DNA of 49,030 nt from Nephromyces sp. MM_2019 (Eukaryota > Apicomplexa > Aconoidasida > Nephromycida), in NCBI GenBank assembly GCA_015657535.1, contig JADHZB010000947.1, positions 1,309 to 50,338 of the forward strand. Direction: 5' to 3'. Positions within the stretch are counted from its first letter, which is position 1. Each line of letters opens with the position of its first letter. This document shows, one piece after another, positions 36,101 through 46,808 of the stretch. Below the pieces are notes generated by a model. That model saw only the letters and a program-made list of their open reading frames with translations. It had not been told where the DNA came from and did no database searches. Position numbers and translations under genes: made by a program.

Positions 36101-36771
36101 AAAGGTGACCCGTCTTCGTGTACCAGAGCATCCCATCATTGATATGATTTGTGGATGCTTCGCAGTTTTTAATACGTAGGGTTGCATCGCCGTAATATAG
36201 GCATCCTCCTGAGTGGCTGAGAACACGGTTTCCAGGAAGAATTTTCCACAAGAAGTCTTCTTTAAACTCATCAGGACAGTTGACTTCGTAGACCAGTCTA
36301 CCCTGGAGAATAATAAACTCCGTTTTTGATTATGCTTATATACGTACTAAGCTAAAATTGTTATTTATATGGTATCTGAGCTGCATGGAGCACAACTTCT
36401 GCGAAGCTTATCCTGTTTTCAATAGTATTGGTGGTTCAAATTACCACGTCACCGAATCTTTGTGGCGCTTGAACGAGCTAGCTCTACCCACACAAAATTG
36501 ACATTCAACGATGCTAGTGGTCTCCGCGTTATGTACCAACTTGAAGAGAAATATACTAGTGAATACTGTATCTGTGTGCTCAGTTTATAATGGTCTATGC
36601 GGTAGTATTGCATCTATTTTTTATTACCTCGGCCTCCTTCAGACAGAGTTTCTTCGCAGTTTCGAGCTTGATAGTTTCAAAACTCCTACACCATCCCTTT
36701 AGTAGTAGCACATGCACGACAAACAGTACACCGGCCCTTACTAGCGCGTAGCGTACTAAAAACATATTCAT
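30200..36771 (-). CDS. Secreted LCCL/PA14/LamG protein, LAP/CCp family (CCp5-like)
   Basis: Exons, 5' to 3': 36771-36628, 36302-36085, 36024-35946, 35878-35600, 35524-35426, 35303-35070, 34998-34939, unresolved 34756-34576, 34397-34320 and 34302-34240, then 34177-33989, 33925-33876, 33766-33526, 33466-33305, 33172-33023, 32957-32873, 32786-32682, 32602-32044, 31860-31705, 31574-31540, 31472-31371, 31229-31139, 31037-30972, 30913-30835, 30762-30591, 30528-30277, 30235-30200. About 1,320 residues. Order: signal peptide; Cys/Trp module resembling ricin-type repeats (GGCLYYGDATLRIKNC, LWYTKTGHLYS); helical stretch; PA14-like module (LPPESGEYVF, GITVIDF); Cys-rich segment (GECCELPSY); LCCL domain around 650-725 (RCPKDCG, SPVCLAALQMGIISDHGG, NNGVKSF); coiled coil around 840-925; LamG-like module (DDYNSVRGPSIWKV, IIFQYIDNKNW); second LamG-like module to the C-terminus. 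Apicomplexan LAP/CCp proteins are secreted in sexual and sporogonic stages and form multi-protein complexes. Family call firm; paralogue tentative. Confidence 0.85.
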
Positions 36772-37538
36772 GACCAACAAAGAGCATCGTAAAATCAATT
36801 CTTATTAAAGAAGTGTTTCTCAAACTGAAAACACTTTAGGAAATTGCAACTCTTCTGCTATACTTCTACATCGTATATTTCAGGGGGGTTTTCCCCAAGC
36901 ATATGCTTAACATAGGTGTACGTACCCTCCAGAGGGATGAACTCCAGCAAAATTTTCGGTTTTTCCGTGATATTTGGCGGTCCTAGTAATCCCTGGAAAC
37001 CCGTCACTTCACTCTTTTGCTCATTTTTCTAGTCTTTATCCCCAGCGCATGAGCGTGCAGTACGTATTGTTTCCTTACCGACTCATTTGAACTTGCTATT
37101 CTTCAGTGCAATGAACAATTTCTTGATGTACTTATGCTAAATAAATATCCTCTTACTTTGATTTAATATAAGTGCATGAAACTGGAGAATAAATTAGTGT
37201 TACGCATACAACTAAAATACTTAATGTGTTGTTCTCACAATTTTTAAAACTCTGCCTTCAAATTTTGACTAGTCGATAGTTATGGATAGTCACGCAGTAG
37301 TTAAACACCATGAAAGCTTGCTTTCAGGATTAGCATGCAATGGTGGAGTCGGTACAAACTAAAAATACCCTAGAAAATTAGGATCAACTGCGCTAAAAAC
37401 AATTTTCTTCGTTGTGGCCAACGTCGAAAGTGATAATTTCACGTTTATCGATATCCTGGCAAGCGTATTCGCTTACTTTGTCAATACGGGAATATTTGTC
37501 GGCTCGAATCGACTACTTTGGCCTCCAAGCAAATATGA

Positions 37539-38305
37539 TTAGATGTAGCTGCCTCTGATCTGCTTAATAGTGTTTGCGGTTCTGATTTTTCTTGCCTCAA
37601 TTTTTTGAGCAATTTTTTCGACGGCATCCTCGGTAGAAAATACTGTTTTGATAGTTTGATGTCTTCGAAGTGGAGCTTTCTGGTGCTGATTCGGTACCAA
37701 GGTTTTACCTTTGCCTGTCTGAAAAAGCTTGCTATATATACGTGTTATTCACCTCCCTAAGTATGTTTGCTGCGGAGTGAAAGCGGTCTACCTGCATTCC
37801 TCTGCATGGTGCTATGGAATATACGCTTGTAGTCTATCGCGGTACTGATCTCTCTTATTTTTAATATAATGGATCACCCGCTTTAACTGCTTTTAATGTT
37901 TACCAGTATCTAGGAAGTGAGCATAAGCTAGAAAACTGATGAACACATTATAATTCACACCTTTCGTTGTATCTCATCAATATGAAATAAATTTGCCTGT
38001 TGCTTAAAAGCGCAAGAGTAATGGTTGGTCATTTTGGTAGTCTTGCTCTAGACTACTTAATTAATATGCTTTCACATTTAACTTCCATGTCCTCATTGGT
38101 ATGCTATTAAGGGTGGGATATAGCACAATATCAGTATAAGCTCCAAGTTTACCACCCAAAGAATTAAGCACGCTAGTTAGCAAAAGTAATCACGGTAACT
38201 TCCATGGAGTCGGGAAGATACCAGAGGAGGCAGGTATTCACATTTCTTGCTTAAAAATGCTATAATGTTCTTTAACTGACTAGAGAAACTTGAACTGCCG
38301 CTCAT
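37539..38305 (-). CDS. Unrecognised multi-exon basic protein
   Basis: Exons read 5' to 3' on the minus strand: start exon from ATG 38305 (end unresolved), then 38172-38076, 38002-37961, 37886-37846, 37801-37753 and 37718-37539, ending in TAA. The last five join in phase and every one lacks stops in the used frame. Visible pieces include GGKLGAYTDIVLYPTLNSIP, a helical LKRVIHYIKNKRDQ, and a Lys/Arg-rich C-terminus (TEDAVEKIAQKIEARKIRT, ending IRGSYI). The last intron is only 34 nt (37719-37752). The product would be about 150-200 residues, basic and mostly helical. I do not recognise the family. It lies on the same strand as, and 767 bp upstream of, the LAP/CCp-like gene. Confidence 0.6.
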
Positions 38306-39442
38306 TTTATGCAGTGTAAGCAAACTATATACCTGCCCCAAGATTTTTTTGGCAAATTTACTAAAGCAGCATTGGTAGTGTATGCATTTTGTGATTTTAT
38401 TTGCGCATGTTCGCGGTATAAGCAAGATTAAATAAGCTTACATAAGATTATTGTCTTAAAACACACTTTATTCGCTCTTAAATTTGTGGTCCTTCAAATC
38501 TTGTGACAAAGTTTGGTAAGGTTAATTACAACTCAGGCTGCTTTTAAAATCTTGAGGCCGTGGCAAAGGTAGCTCTAAAGGTAGGTTCTAGAGATTTGCG
38601 TGAGAGCAAGTAGCTAGCACAATCAAGAGAAGAACTCCTTTAAAGAAATTTCAGAAGGCGTTTCTCCGGAGGCAAATAAGGCAAGCTGTGTCTAGGCATT
38701 GGCGTGAATTCATTGGCTCACAAGATATCAATGGCTTTAAGGGAATTGCACATTCTAGCGCAATGTTGCTACCACGGCTGATTACGTATTACTGTTCACT
38801 GCTGTTAACCGGGATGCTTTAAGCTTGGATGGCAGTGCAGCTTCACGCATCAGACACTGATGTTCCAGCAGTGCGCTTATGCATAGCCCAAATGAGATGA
38901 CTACTCTGTGGATATGATTGACTGCTTGCGCCTCACCGGCCTGTGCAAGTCGCTTCAAATTTCATATTAAGCTCGCTATTCTTGTAAATTTCCTTCTTGA
39001 AGGCGTAAGCCGAATGTGAAGCAAGAAACTAGTTTTTGCTCATAAAATGAGCATCGCGTGATCGCTTGGAGGATAATTTGCCTCAGATTTTCCAAAGTAA
39101 GCTCTTTTGCTTCAATTTGACTTGCATTACCATTTTAGCCTTTCAGAAAATAAGATGGATCCAACAGCAGGTTCCATGCTAATAGTTAGCACAGAAACAA
39201 AGTTTCATAGGAAATCACTCCCGTTAGTTGTATGTCAGAAAAAATTGCTGTTCCTACACTTGCCATTATTCCTTCTAATACAGCAATATCGACATTACCA
39301 TTTTGATAATTTTAACTCTGCGGGGCCGTCAATAGGCGTTTGTTTTTTGAAACTTCTTTAATTCGTTACTTGTGAAGAACTCCACTAATCCCACTTAATC
39401 TGAGTTTATCCTCCCCTGCAGTTTACCCTAAATACTTTACAG
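38306..39442. other. Intergenic region, no gene seen
   Basis: This lies between the divergent minus-strand gene at 37.5-38.3 kb and the plus-strand RNA-binding gene, so it should hold promoters for both. A frame at 39107-39361 contains an internal ATG (39152) that could start the downstream gene, but I cannot connect it. Confidence 0.45.
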
Positions 39443-40163
39443 GTTGTGAAAGTTACCAGTATAAGTACTGCATTCTATCTTCTTTCTCCTCCCTAGCTTC
39501 TTGATACTGGTATTGATTTTGGCTATTCCTCCGCTTTGTTTACTTACATTGGCAAAGCTGCCGGCGTGTTCTCTTCCTTCACTTACATCTTTTTTGCTAT
39601 TTTGCTTCAGCCTAATGATTATGCAATAGAGCCAGCAGGATGCGCTGTCTACCCTTACTTCGCGGGTTGTCTGGGTTGATTAATCTTGAAGGAAAAGCAG
39701 CTATTACTACGCTGACTTCTTCAGAGGCACGCCCACCCAGATTATTAATTCAGGTTGATTATGCGTACACGTGTTTGTGCGCCAAATTTCTCCTGGTGGT
39801 TTTATTTTTTTGGTTTAAAACAGCTGAAGAAGCCTTGTTGGCTTTTTTTAGATATGAAAAAAGTCATGGATTTTTTTGAAGACTTATGAGCCGGTTTTAG
39901 GCCTTTATCACAACGATGGAATTACATGATGTGGTGCAACTCATGTTAATGCACATATTTTGTGCAATTTCCAATCTTAACTCGTGGCAAGTGCTGTCTT
40001 TTTTACCTAATTATTATGATGGCTGAAGCTAGCTTTTCTCTTGCGTTTTCGGTGCTTCCAACGGTTTTTCCAAACAAATCAATATCGAAGTATTTTTTGG
40101 GACTTACTGCGTGCTTTTCGTTTGCTTCAACTACGTATGAAGATGAAGTGGTTCTGGCACGGT
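39443..40163 (+). other. Probable upstream exons of the quasi-RRM gene, unresolved
   Basis: Several acceptor-bounded open segments look like parts of RNA-binding domains. About 39443-39461 reads VVKVTS. About 39496-39562 reads DTGIDFGYSSALFTYIGKAA, like the strand-3/helix-2 part of an RRM. About 39830-39860 contains EEALLAFFRYEK. About 40139-40163 ends DEVVLAR before a GT. I could not join them with consistent phases. The last segment would read straight into GLTYSVT of the secure exon at 40694 as an ideal RRM strand 1, but the phases miss by one base at a G-run. Confidence 0.35.
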
Positions 40164-40693
40164 AGCTGCATCTCTGAGCTGCTATAAAATGAATTCCTGT
40201 AGGTTCTTTGTGAAGGCAAAACTTTTGAAATTTCGCGTAATTTTTTTCACAAAAACACTAGTCCATCCACTACTACAGCTTCTTTGTTGTTCCAAACTAG
40301 TAGGACACATCGATAAATGTAAAATATCCTGCTACCAGCCTTAAAGCTTGCTGCATTCATTTCTACGTTGCGAATCAGCTGTTCATTACCTTTAAGTTTG
40401 TTTTTAGATAAGCCTATGTTAGTGCAATAAGCTTGCCAGAATTTGTGCTCGCTGCATCTATAAGTGCTTTACACGAGTATATAGGTTAAGATGTTTTTCA
40501 ATATTGCTATGATTGAGTTTTTTTATTGCTTATACCTCTGTAAGCAGCTGCTACAATAAAGTCATGTGTTTATTCTCTGTGTTGCGAGCAATTAGTCGGC
40601 ATTTGACACTTTCTAGAGGCTTTAGAGGTTTTCTTTTGATTTTAATTTCGTTTCTGCCTCTTCTCATATAAAAGAGAAAAACTCTTTTTTCAG

Positions 40694-42217
40694 GGGCTCA
40701 CCTACTCGGTAACTAAGGATAAGATAAGATTCTTATTCAAGTCCTTCTCTCTGTCTAGAAGTTTGTATCCAGACGAAGTTGACATCATAATCGGTTAGTA
40801 TGGACTGCTTACCTGAAGAGTGCGTTTAGTGAAGCCCTTTGACAAGTCCTTTTTGGTGATAGGGGGAGGTCTGGTGATGTGCATTTAATTTAATGCTCAT
40901 AGGCTTACAGTGGTGTTTTCCTCTTTGCGTGGCTTTATTTTTTGGTGCGTATCTAGATGATGTTTGGAGCAGGCGGGGGAGTGGCGTTTTGAGCACACAC
41001 ATACACGAGTGTTGTTTTGAGCAAGCATAGAAGAGTGGCATTTTTTTCCACACCCAATTAATATCATGAGCACACACACAATCAGCATTTTTGGCTCCCC
41101 CACTAGTTGTGTCTTTCAACAAAAATTAGCATTTTTCGCACATATAAGAGCACTTCCCTCAACTACTCACAAAAGAAGAGGATAAGGTTTCTAATGATGA
41201 AATCAGCGATATTGGAAAGATTGAAAGCACTTTCTCCAAACTCTCTCTCCCTTCTCTATATCAGATTCATCTGGAAGATATACAGGAAGCTGCTACGTGT
41301 ACTTTGATGATTATCTGGAGCTTTTGCGAGCCTTCAATACCTTAAACTACTCAGAATTTTCAAAGAGGTAATATCGAGTAATTGAGCATACACACATCCT
41401 CGCGCTGCTTCAATTTTGGAATAATTTTTAGCCAAAATTGGAATGTTTTTACGAAGAATTTTGCTGGGTGTTTTGGTTAGAATTTGCAGAGTTTGTTGGT
41501 TGATTTTTGCTGATATTTATGAGGTTATAAATCCACGCTTGTATTGTAGCGATTATCATTCGCCTGTGGGTAAGTAGGTAACACAAACTCACCCCAGTAA
41601 ACTGCGCCCCACATACCCACCCCAAAAAAACTTGACTCCGCACACACGCTGCTCCTCATAATGCATTACATGTTCAAATTCTCCAGCTGAATGGATGAGT
41701 AATATCCATTCTTCTGATGAAATTCCTTTATTTGTTGAAGAAAAGGAGGTTTTAACTGCTTGCACTGCTTCTGTTGTAGTGTGTACGTGCACGTGTTTTC
41801 TGATTTCTTTTTCGCTGTTCTGGGTGAGTTTGAATGAATATTTTGAGGGTTTTTCTGGTGTTTGCTCATGTTATATTTTCCCTGCCTCTAAGCCTCTATA
41901 CGAGCTGCTATTTATCCTCTTCATGGAAAGCAAATCATTACCATCCTCTCTAGGAAGAAGCCTCTCATCTTAATCATCTCCTTCAGAAAGCCACTCGTCA
42001 TCCCCTTCATGCACCTATTTCCTTGCCTCTAAAGCTTCATACCGTCATCTTTTTGTGGCTTTAATTTGGTATTTTTTAGTGGTTTCTTTCGTCGTGTTCT
42101 GTTTGCAGGACTATTAAAATTGAGATCGATGATACGAAGGCTATAGGCTCTAATTTATATCAAAAGAGGCTAATCGAGAAGCTAGATAGAGCTAGATTCC
42201 CAAAGGATAATCGATAG
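40694..42217 (+). CDS. RNA-binding protein, quasi-RRM of hnRNP H/ESRP type (C-terminal part)
   Basis: Three phase-matched terminal exons: 40694-40793, 41265-41367 and 42109-42217 (TAG). Read in order they give one RRM. Strand 1/helix 1 is GLTYSVTKDKIRFLFKSF, strand 2 is EVDIII, and an RNP1-like strand 3 is GRYTGSCYVYF. Helix 2 follows as YLELLRAFNTLN, and strand 4 is RTIKIEI. A basic helix closes the chain (KRLIEKLDRARFPKDNR). The GLxYSVT strand 1 and the GRxTGxCYVxF strand 3 are the signature of quasi-RRMs in hnRNP H/F, GRSF1 and ESRP proteins. In animals these bind G-rich RNA and act in splicing or RNA processing. The exon before 40694 is not resolved, so the N-terminal part of the protein is missing from this entry. 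An alternative exon at 41149-41186 was considered and set aside on phase. Confidence 0.72.
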
Positions 42218-42403
42218 AGAGAAAGCCTTTCATTCATGGGCTCTCTGTTTGGGAAGGAATTTATTTAGCTTTCTTAGTTGATCTTCATGAGGAAATTGTA
42301 TGTGAAGCTCATTTAGTAGGTTTTAATGAAATATGGAGAAAAGTGTGATTTTTCAGCAAACTTTTGGATGCGAGTAATGAGTTTACTAGTTTTTGTAGTT
42401 TAG

Positions 42404-42556
42404 AGGTGTGCGTGCAGGTCTGTCTTTGTGAGTGTGTGGGCGTGTGCATGTGAGTTTCTGCATATGTGTCTGTTTGTGTGCTTGTATTAGTCTGCTTTCT
42501 TTTCTCTATGCGTCTCTGAGTCTCTTTTTGTGTGCTTCTGTGTGTGTGTTTCTGTG
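42404..42556. repeat. Imperfect GT-rich array
   Basis: GTGTG runs interrupted by short T/C words for about 150 bp, giving a Cys/Ser/Val-rich spurious frame. Confidence 0.7.
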
Positions 42557-44378
42557 TAAGTTTGCCTGTAGCTTACTCACTCTGCATGTCTCTATGAAAA
42601 TATACCAACCTGATGGCAAGCATAACATCGAAGATGCAATTGGCATAAAGTATGAGGAGGCAGCAAGGTTTAGGAAGATTAATTGTGTGTGTATTATCTC
42701 CGAAGCCTACCATTACCCCTCAGCCTATTAGCATGTTAAATATCATTTATCACGTGCTTATACTACACACAACGCTTAAAAACATTTTCCCCTCTTCTTT
42801 TAGTAATTTTTCCTTTTTTATCCTGAAAGGCATCTTTCAAGTGAATTCTTTGTTTTTTAATTTGCTTTCTTCTTCTGCGTGTACTTCTGCTTTTTTGTCT
42901 TGTTTTTCATCATCTTTTTCATTTTTTCCCTCTTCTCCCACTTGTCGCTCTTATCCCCCGTCTTCTTCTACTTTCTTGTCGCTGTGGCCTCCTCTTTTCT
43001 TCCTCTTCTTTGCATAATTTTTAATTTTGAAAAGCTACTCGTGTGCTGTTACTTTACGATTTTCTCGAAAATCGCAGGAAATGACGAAAATCCGCGATAA
43101 TTCAAAGTTTTTGCTCGCTTAGCCCCGCGAAATTTGTTCACCCGAAAGCAAAAGATGTAATTTCTTCGTATAATATTCACGAATAGAGCGTATGAGGAGA
43201 AGAAAAAGTAGCAGCTCTTCATCTTTTATCATATCCGCCTACTATTCTACGGGCTTAGTATAGAGGGTGATTGGGGGGGGGGTTTGTGGAGGGTGTGTAT
43301 TACGTGTTTTTCACCTGTGTGTTACCTAATGGGGGGTGATAGGGGATGAGCTGGGGGTCCCCATTGAGTGATGGGACTCAAACTGTGCGATAAAATTCTA
43401 CCTTTTCAACACAGTAAAACTTCTTTGAAGAGGCCAGAAATTCTTTGCAAATTTCCTTGAATATTTGAGATATGAAAGTTGTAAAAAGCCATACATCGCT
43501 ACATGAATTCTCTGCTACTTAAACGAAAAGGGAGTATTTTTTTTATATCTAAAAGAAGCAAAATTCTTGCTTTTAAGGAAAATCAGCAAATTAAACGAAA
43601 TTAATGGAAACAACGCAGAAAAAAACAAAAAATAAAGGCTGACTGGCATTCTCTCTTCAGCCTTCAAGAAAGTATAAAGATGTTCTTCTCGAGTAGCTAT
43701 GGAGGTTGAAGGAAAATCGTTTTCGAGACGAATTTTTGAGGGAATCTGGCAAATTATAAAGGAAAAGCTGGTTTTCTTGGTTTTTTCATTGTCTTTTACG
43801 TGATAATTTAAGCGGAAAAAGTGAGAAAGAAGAGGTAAAGGTGTGAGAGAGAAGAGGGAAAAATGCTAAAATAAAAGAAAAAGTATAAATTTTTCCAAAA
43901 AAGCAGATCACACATGAAAAAGGGCTAAAATCTGTAGCAGGTGGAGAAAATATACACGTTGCAACTAGTTTGAAGAAGAGGCTATAAAACATTGCGAATT
44001 CGAAAATTCCACCTCATTTTCTACATTTTCAGTGGATTTTTCCGCTTTCTGTTTCAGTCGAAAATATCAAAAACATTCCTTCTTCCTGTGCGGCTTTTCG
44101 TCTTTTAAAATTCAACGAAATCTCGCTATTTCAAATATTTTCTGGTTATCTTCAAAAAAAAGTGTTTAAAGGCTGAATTTCCTGTTTTTGTGAGAATCTC
44201 AGGTTTTTATAGTTTTCTCTAGATTTTCTTGAAAACGCATACTTTTATTTTACTTCGAATTGGGTGTAATTTGTGTGTAAAAAGGAGATTTTCGGAGTGA
44301 AAATTCGAGCATTAATCGGTTTGTATGGGAATTCTGCGTAGAGGGAGTTTTGGGGGTTTTATGAATAAACGCAAGGGT

Positions 44379-44665
44379 AACACACACAGAGAGGGGGAGA
44401 GGGGGTTAACACACACAGAGGGGGAGAGGGGGTTAACACACACAGAGAGAAGGGGGGGTAACACACACAGAGAGAAAAAGGGTGGTAACACACACAGGGA
44501 GAAAGGGGGGTAACACACACAGGGAGAAAGGGGGGTAACACACACAGGGAGAAAGGGGGGTAACACACACAGGGAGAAAGGGGGGTAACACACACAGGAA
44601 GAAAGGGGGGTAACACACACAGGAAGAAAGGGGGGTAACACACAGGGAGAAAGGGGGGTAATACA
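44379..44665. repeat. 25-bp G-rich minisatellite, about 11-12 copies
   Basis: The unit TAACACACACAGGGAGAAAG plus a run of five or six Gs repeats with exact 25-bp spacing in its core (unit starts at 44486, 44511, 44536 and onward). The left-hand copies are variant (GAGGGGGAGAGGGGGT). Both strands are open and produce Cys/Pro/Leu repeats that are not genes. Confidence 0.95.
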
Positions 44666-44930
44666 CACAAAGGGAAACACACATGCAGAGGCTAACGCAC
44701 ACACACGTAGAGGCTAACACACATACATGCACATACAACACAAACACGCGCAGTTTGTGATGCTATTAAATTGAAGTAGTTACACACACAAGCATACACA
44801 GTTAATGATATTCATACTTCCATTTACGCACAAGCGGATGCTACGGAACGCACACACGCTGATAATGTTTGTAATATATTAGTAACTTCGCACACACAAA
44901 CTCATACTATGTTATTACTCCATTACTGCT

Positions 44931-44962
44931 ATACACACACACACCAGCACACACACACACAT
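44931..44962. repeat. (CA)n microsatellite
   Basis: CA dinucleotide run with short interruptions. Confidence 0.85.
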
Positions 44963-45529
44963 CTCTATGAAACAGCTTCCTACACCACAAGCCCATCAAT
45001 CTTCTTGCATCTAAACATCTTCAACTTTTCTAATTTCACATTTCCACCCTCTTCATCAGGGAATATCAAAGTTTGTGCTGATTTCTATGATTTTTCCTTC
45101 CTCTTCTGCTCTTCTTCCCTCTTCTTCTTCTTCTTCTTCTCCATCTTCATGTGTTTCTATGCTCCGTCTATTTCCATAGCTAGAAGCGGGAAAAAAGCTC
45201 TTTTTCCTCTTCTTCCCGCTAATTCGCATGAGGCTGAGTGGGCTGAGATATGAACCTTCTTTGAAAGCGCTTTCTGCGTTAAATTAGAAAACAGCGGAAT
45301 CAACGTAGAGATGAAGAAGAAACGACTTTAAGGAAGAGTTGGATCGCTACTTACTACAGCTTGTGCTCCCTGAAGATACACACATATAGCAGGCGATAGA
45401 TTAAAGCATTTTACCAGTATTTGTGGTGGAATAGCGTTTGAAGATGAGGTATTAAGTTAATGAGTGTGTGTGTTTGTGGTCGAAAAGTGTGTGGTTTTTG
45501 TGAGTTCATGTATTAGCTTTTTGATTTGG

Positions 45530-45712
45530 TTTTGTGTGTTTGTTGATGAGCGTTAGTGTATGTGTGTTTTGGCGTGTATATCTTGGTATGTGTGTAAATT
45601 TGTGCGTTTTTTTATGTGCGTGTGTGTTGGTATGTATGTGTCGGTGTGTGTATTTGCGTGTTTGTGTGCATTTGTGTGCTTGTGGGTTTATGTGTGTGTG
45701 TGTGTGTCTGAT
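45530..45712. repeat. GT-rich microsatellite
   Basis: About 180 bp of imperfect TGTG repeats, ending in a perfect (TG)n run near 45690-45707. Confidence 0.85.
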
Positions 45713-46571
45713 CGCATGCTTTCGAGTTTTTTATGTTTTGTAAGCCACTTTTTTGAGTAGTTTCTTTTCGTATTTGTTTCGACCAACTTTCTAGGAATTT
45801 GGATGTTTTCTGCTTCCTCTTCTTCAGAGTCTTCACTCACTTCGTTTCATCTTCTTTTTTCTGAGTTTGTCGATTCATCTTCAAGAAAAGTTGAGAATTG
45901 CGCAATCAGTGTGTTGTGTGTTTCTAGCAGAATTTCTCGTTGAAAGACCAGAGAAATTTTCTTCATTTGAAGGATTTTTTGTAATAACTGGATCACTATT
46001 ATCGCAGAGGGTGGCCTGATGAAGAATTCGCAGTTTTCTATCATATTTTTGAGGGTTTCTTCTTGTTTTCTATTCTTTATATATTGATAGAAGAAATTTA
46101 CTATCCAAGATGAGTTGGTATTGCTGAAAAATATATAATTCTTCCTCATTTAGATGAAAAACCTCTAAATTTCATCGAAAAAGACGTTTTCTAGCTGTTT
46201 CATTGCCGGTGTATGTACACTCGCGTTTGGATGTGGCTTTTCATCTTTCTCTGGTTTAATTTGCAGTTTTTGTGTATAGTTAATGTGTATGGCGTGATGT
46301 GTGCTGCAGTGTGATATATTCTATGTAGTGAAGCTTTAAAGATATGAGAGAGTGTGTTTGTTAGAGTTTTTATTGCAGTTTTCCAGAATGTGTGTGCGTG
46401 TGTTGAGGTGGGTGGGTTTGGGTGTATCTGTGTGTTGAAGTGTGTGTTTAATGTATGTTTCGTTATGCTTTTGTTTCCATTATCAATGGCTCTGCTTGAT
46501 TTCATCAGTTCTTTACCCTGTTACCCCTGATCTACAGTATTGAGTGTGTAGCGGCTCTTCTATCTTATGGC

Positions 46572-46700
46572 TACGCATAGTGTGTATCTGTGTGGGTGCG
46601 TGCTGTTACATGTGTGTGTCTGTCTGTATTTTTGCATGTATGTGTGTCTTCTTACGTATACGTGTGCATATATTTTGTTACATATATGTGTGTGTGCCTC
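46572..46700. repeat. GT-rich microsatellite
   Basis: Imperfect TGTG repeats with TA interruptions just upstream of the rhomboid-like gene. Confidence 0.8.
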
Positions 46701-46808
46701 CACATTTCCCACTCTCCACATGCGTCCACGCCTCCTCCCTTTCACTTCCTCTTCACCACAAAAACTCCCATGAAAACGCCTTAAAAGCTGCTCAACTCAT
46801 TAATTCAG

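Larger units (their letters stand above)
42218..46808. other. Repeat-rich intergenic region
   Basis: No supported gene. Plus-strand frames at 42652-43017 and 44909-45253 are Ser/Phe-rich products of pyrimidine-rich DNA. Frames across 44312-44747 and 45534-45743 are translations of tandem repeats. The stretch holds GT- and CA-rich arrays, a ten-base G-run at 43273-43282 and a 25-bp minisatellite, listed separately. Confidence 0.55.

Noticed and set aside
36429..36450. GTGGTTCAAATTACCAC, resembling a tRNA T-arm
   Set aside because: The flanks do not form an acceptor stem or D-arm. It falls in an intron of the LAP/CCp-like gene.
41149..41345. Open frame EHFPQLLTKEEDKVSNDEIS and onward as an exon of the quasi-RRM gene
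   Set aside because: Joining 40793 directly to 41265 gives a complete RRM in phase. Using this segment leaves a phase mismatch before the RNP1 exon.
41589..41792. 67-codon minus frame with ordinary composition (GISSEEWILLIHSAGEFEH)
   Set aside because: It lies inside the last intron of the quasi-RRM gene, the plus strand there is equally open, and no in-phase minus-strand neighbours were found.
44312..44747. Overlapping 60-130-codon frames with Cys-Val-Leu-Pro repeats
   Set aside because: They are translations of the 25-bp minisatellite, open in several frames at once.
45534..45836. Cys/Val-rich frames (+) and Thr/His-rich frames (-)
   Set aside because: Both are translations of the GT microsatellite and its complement.
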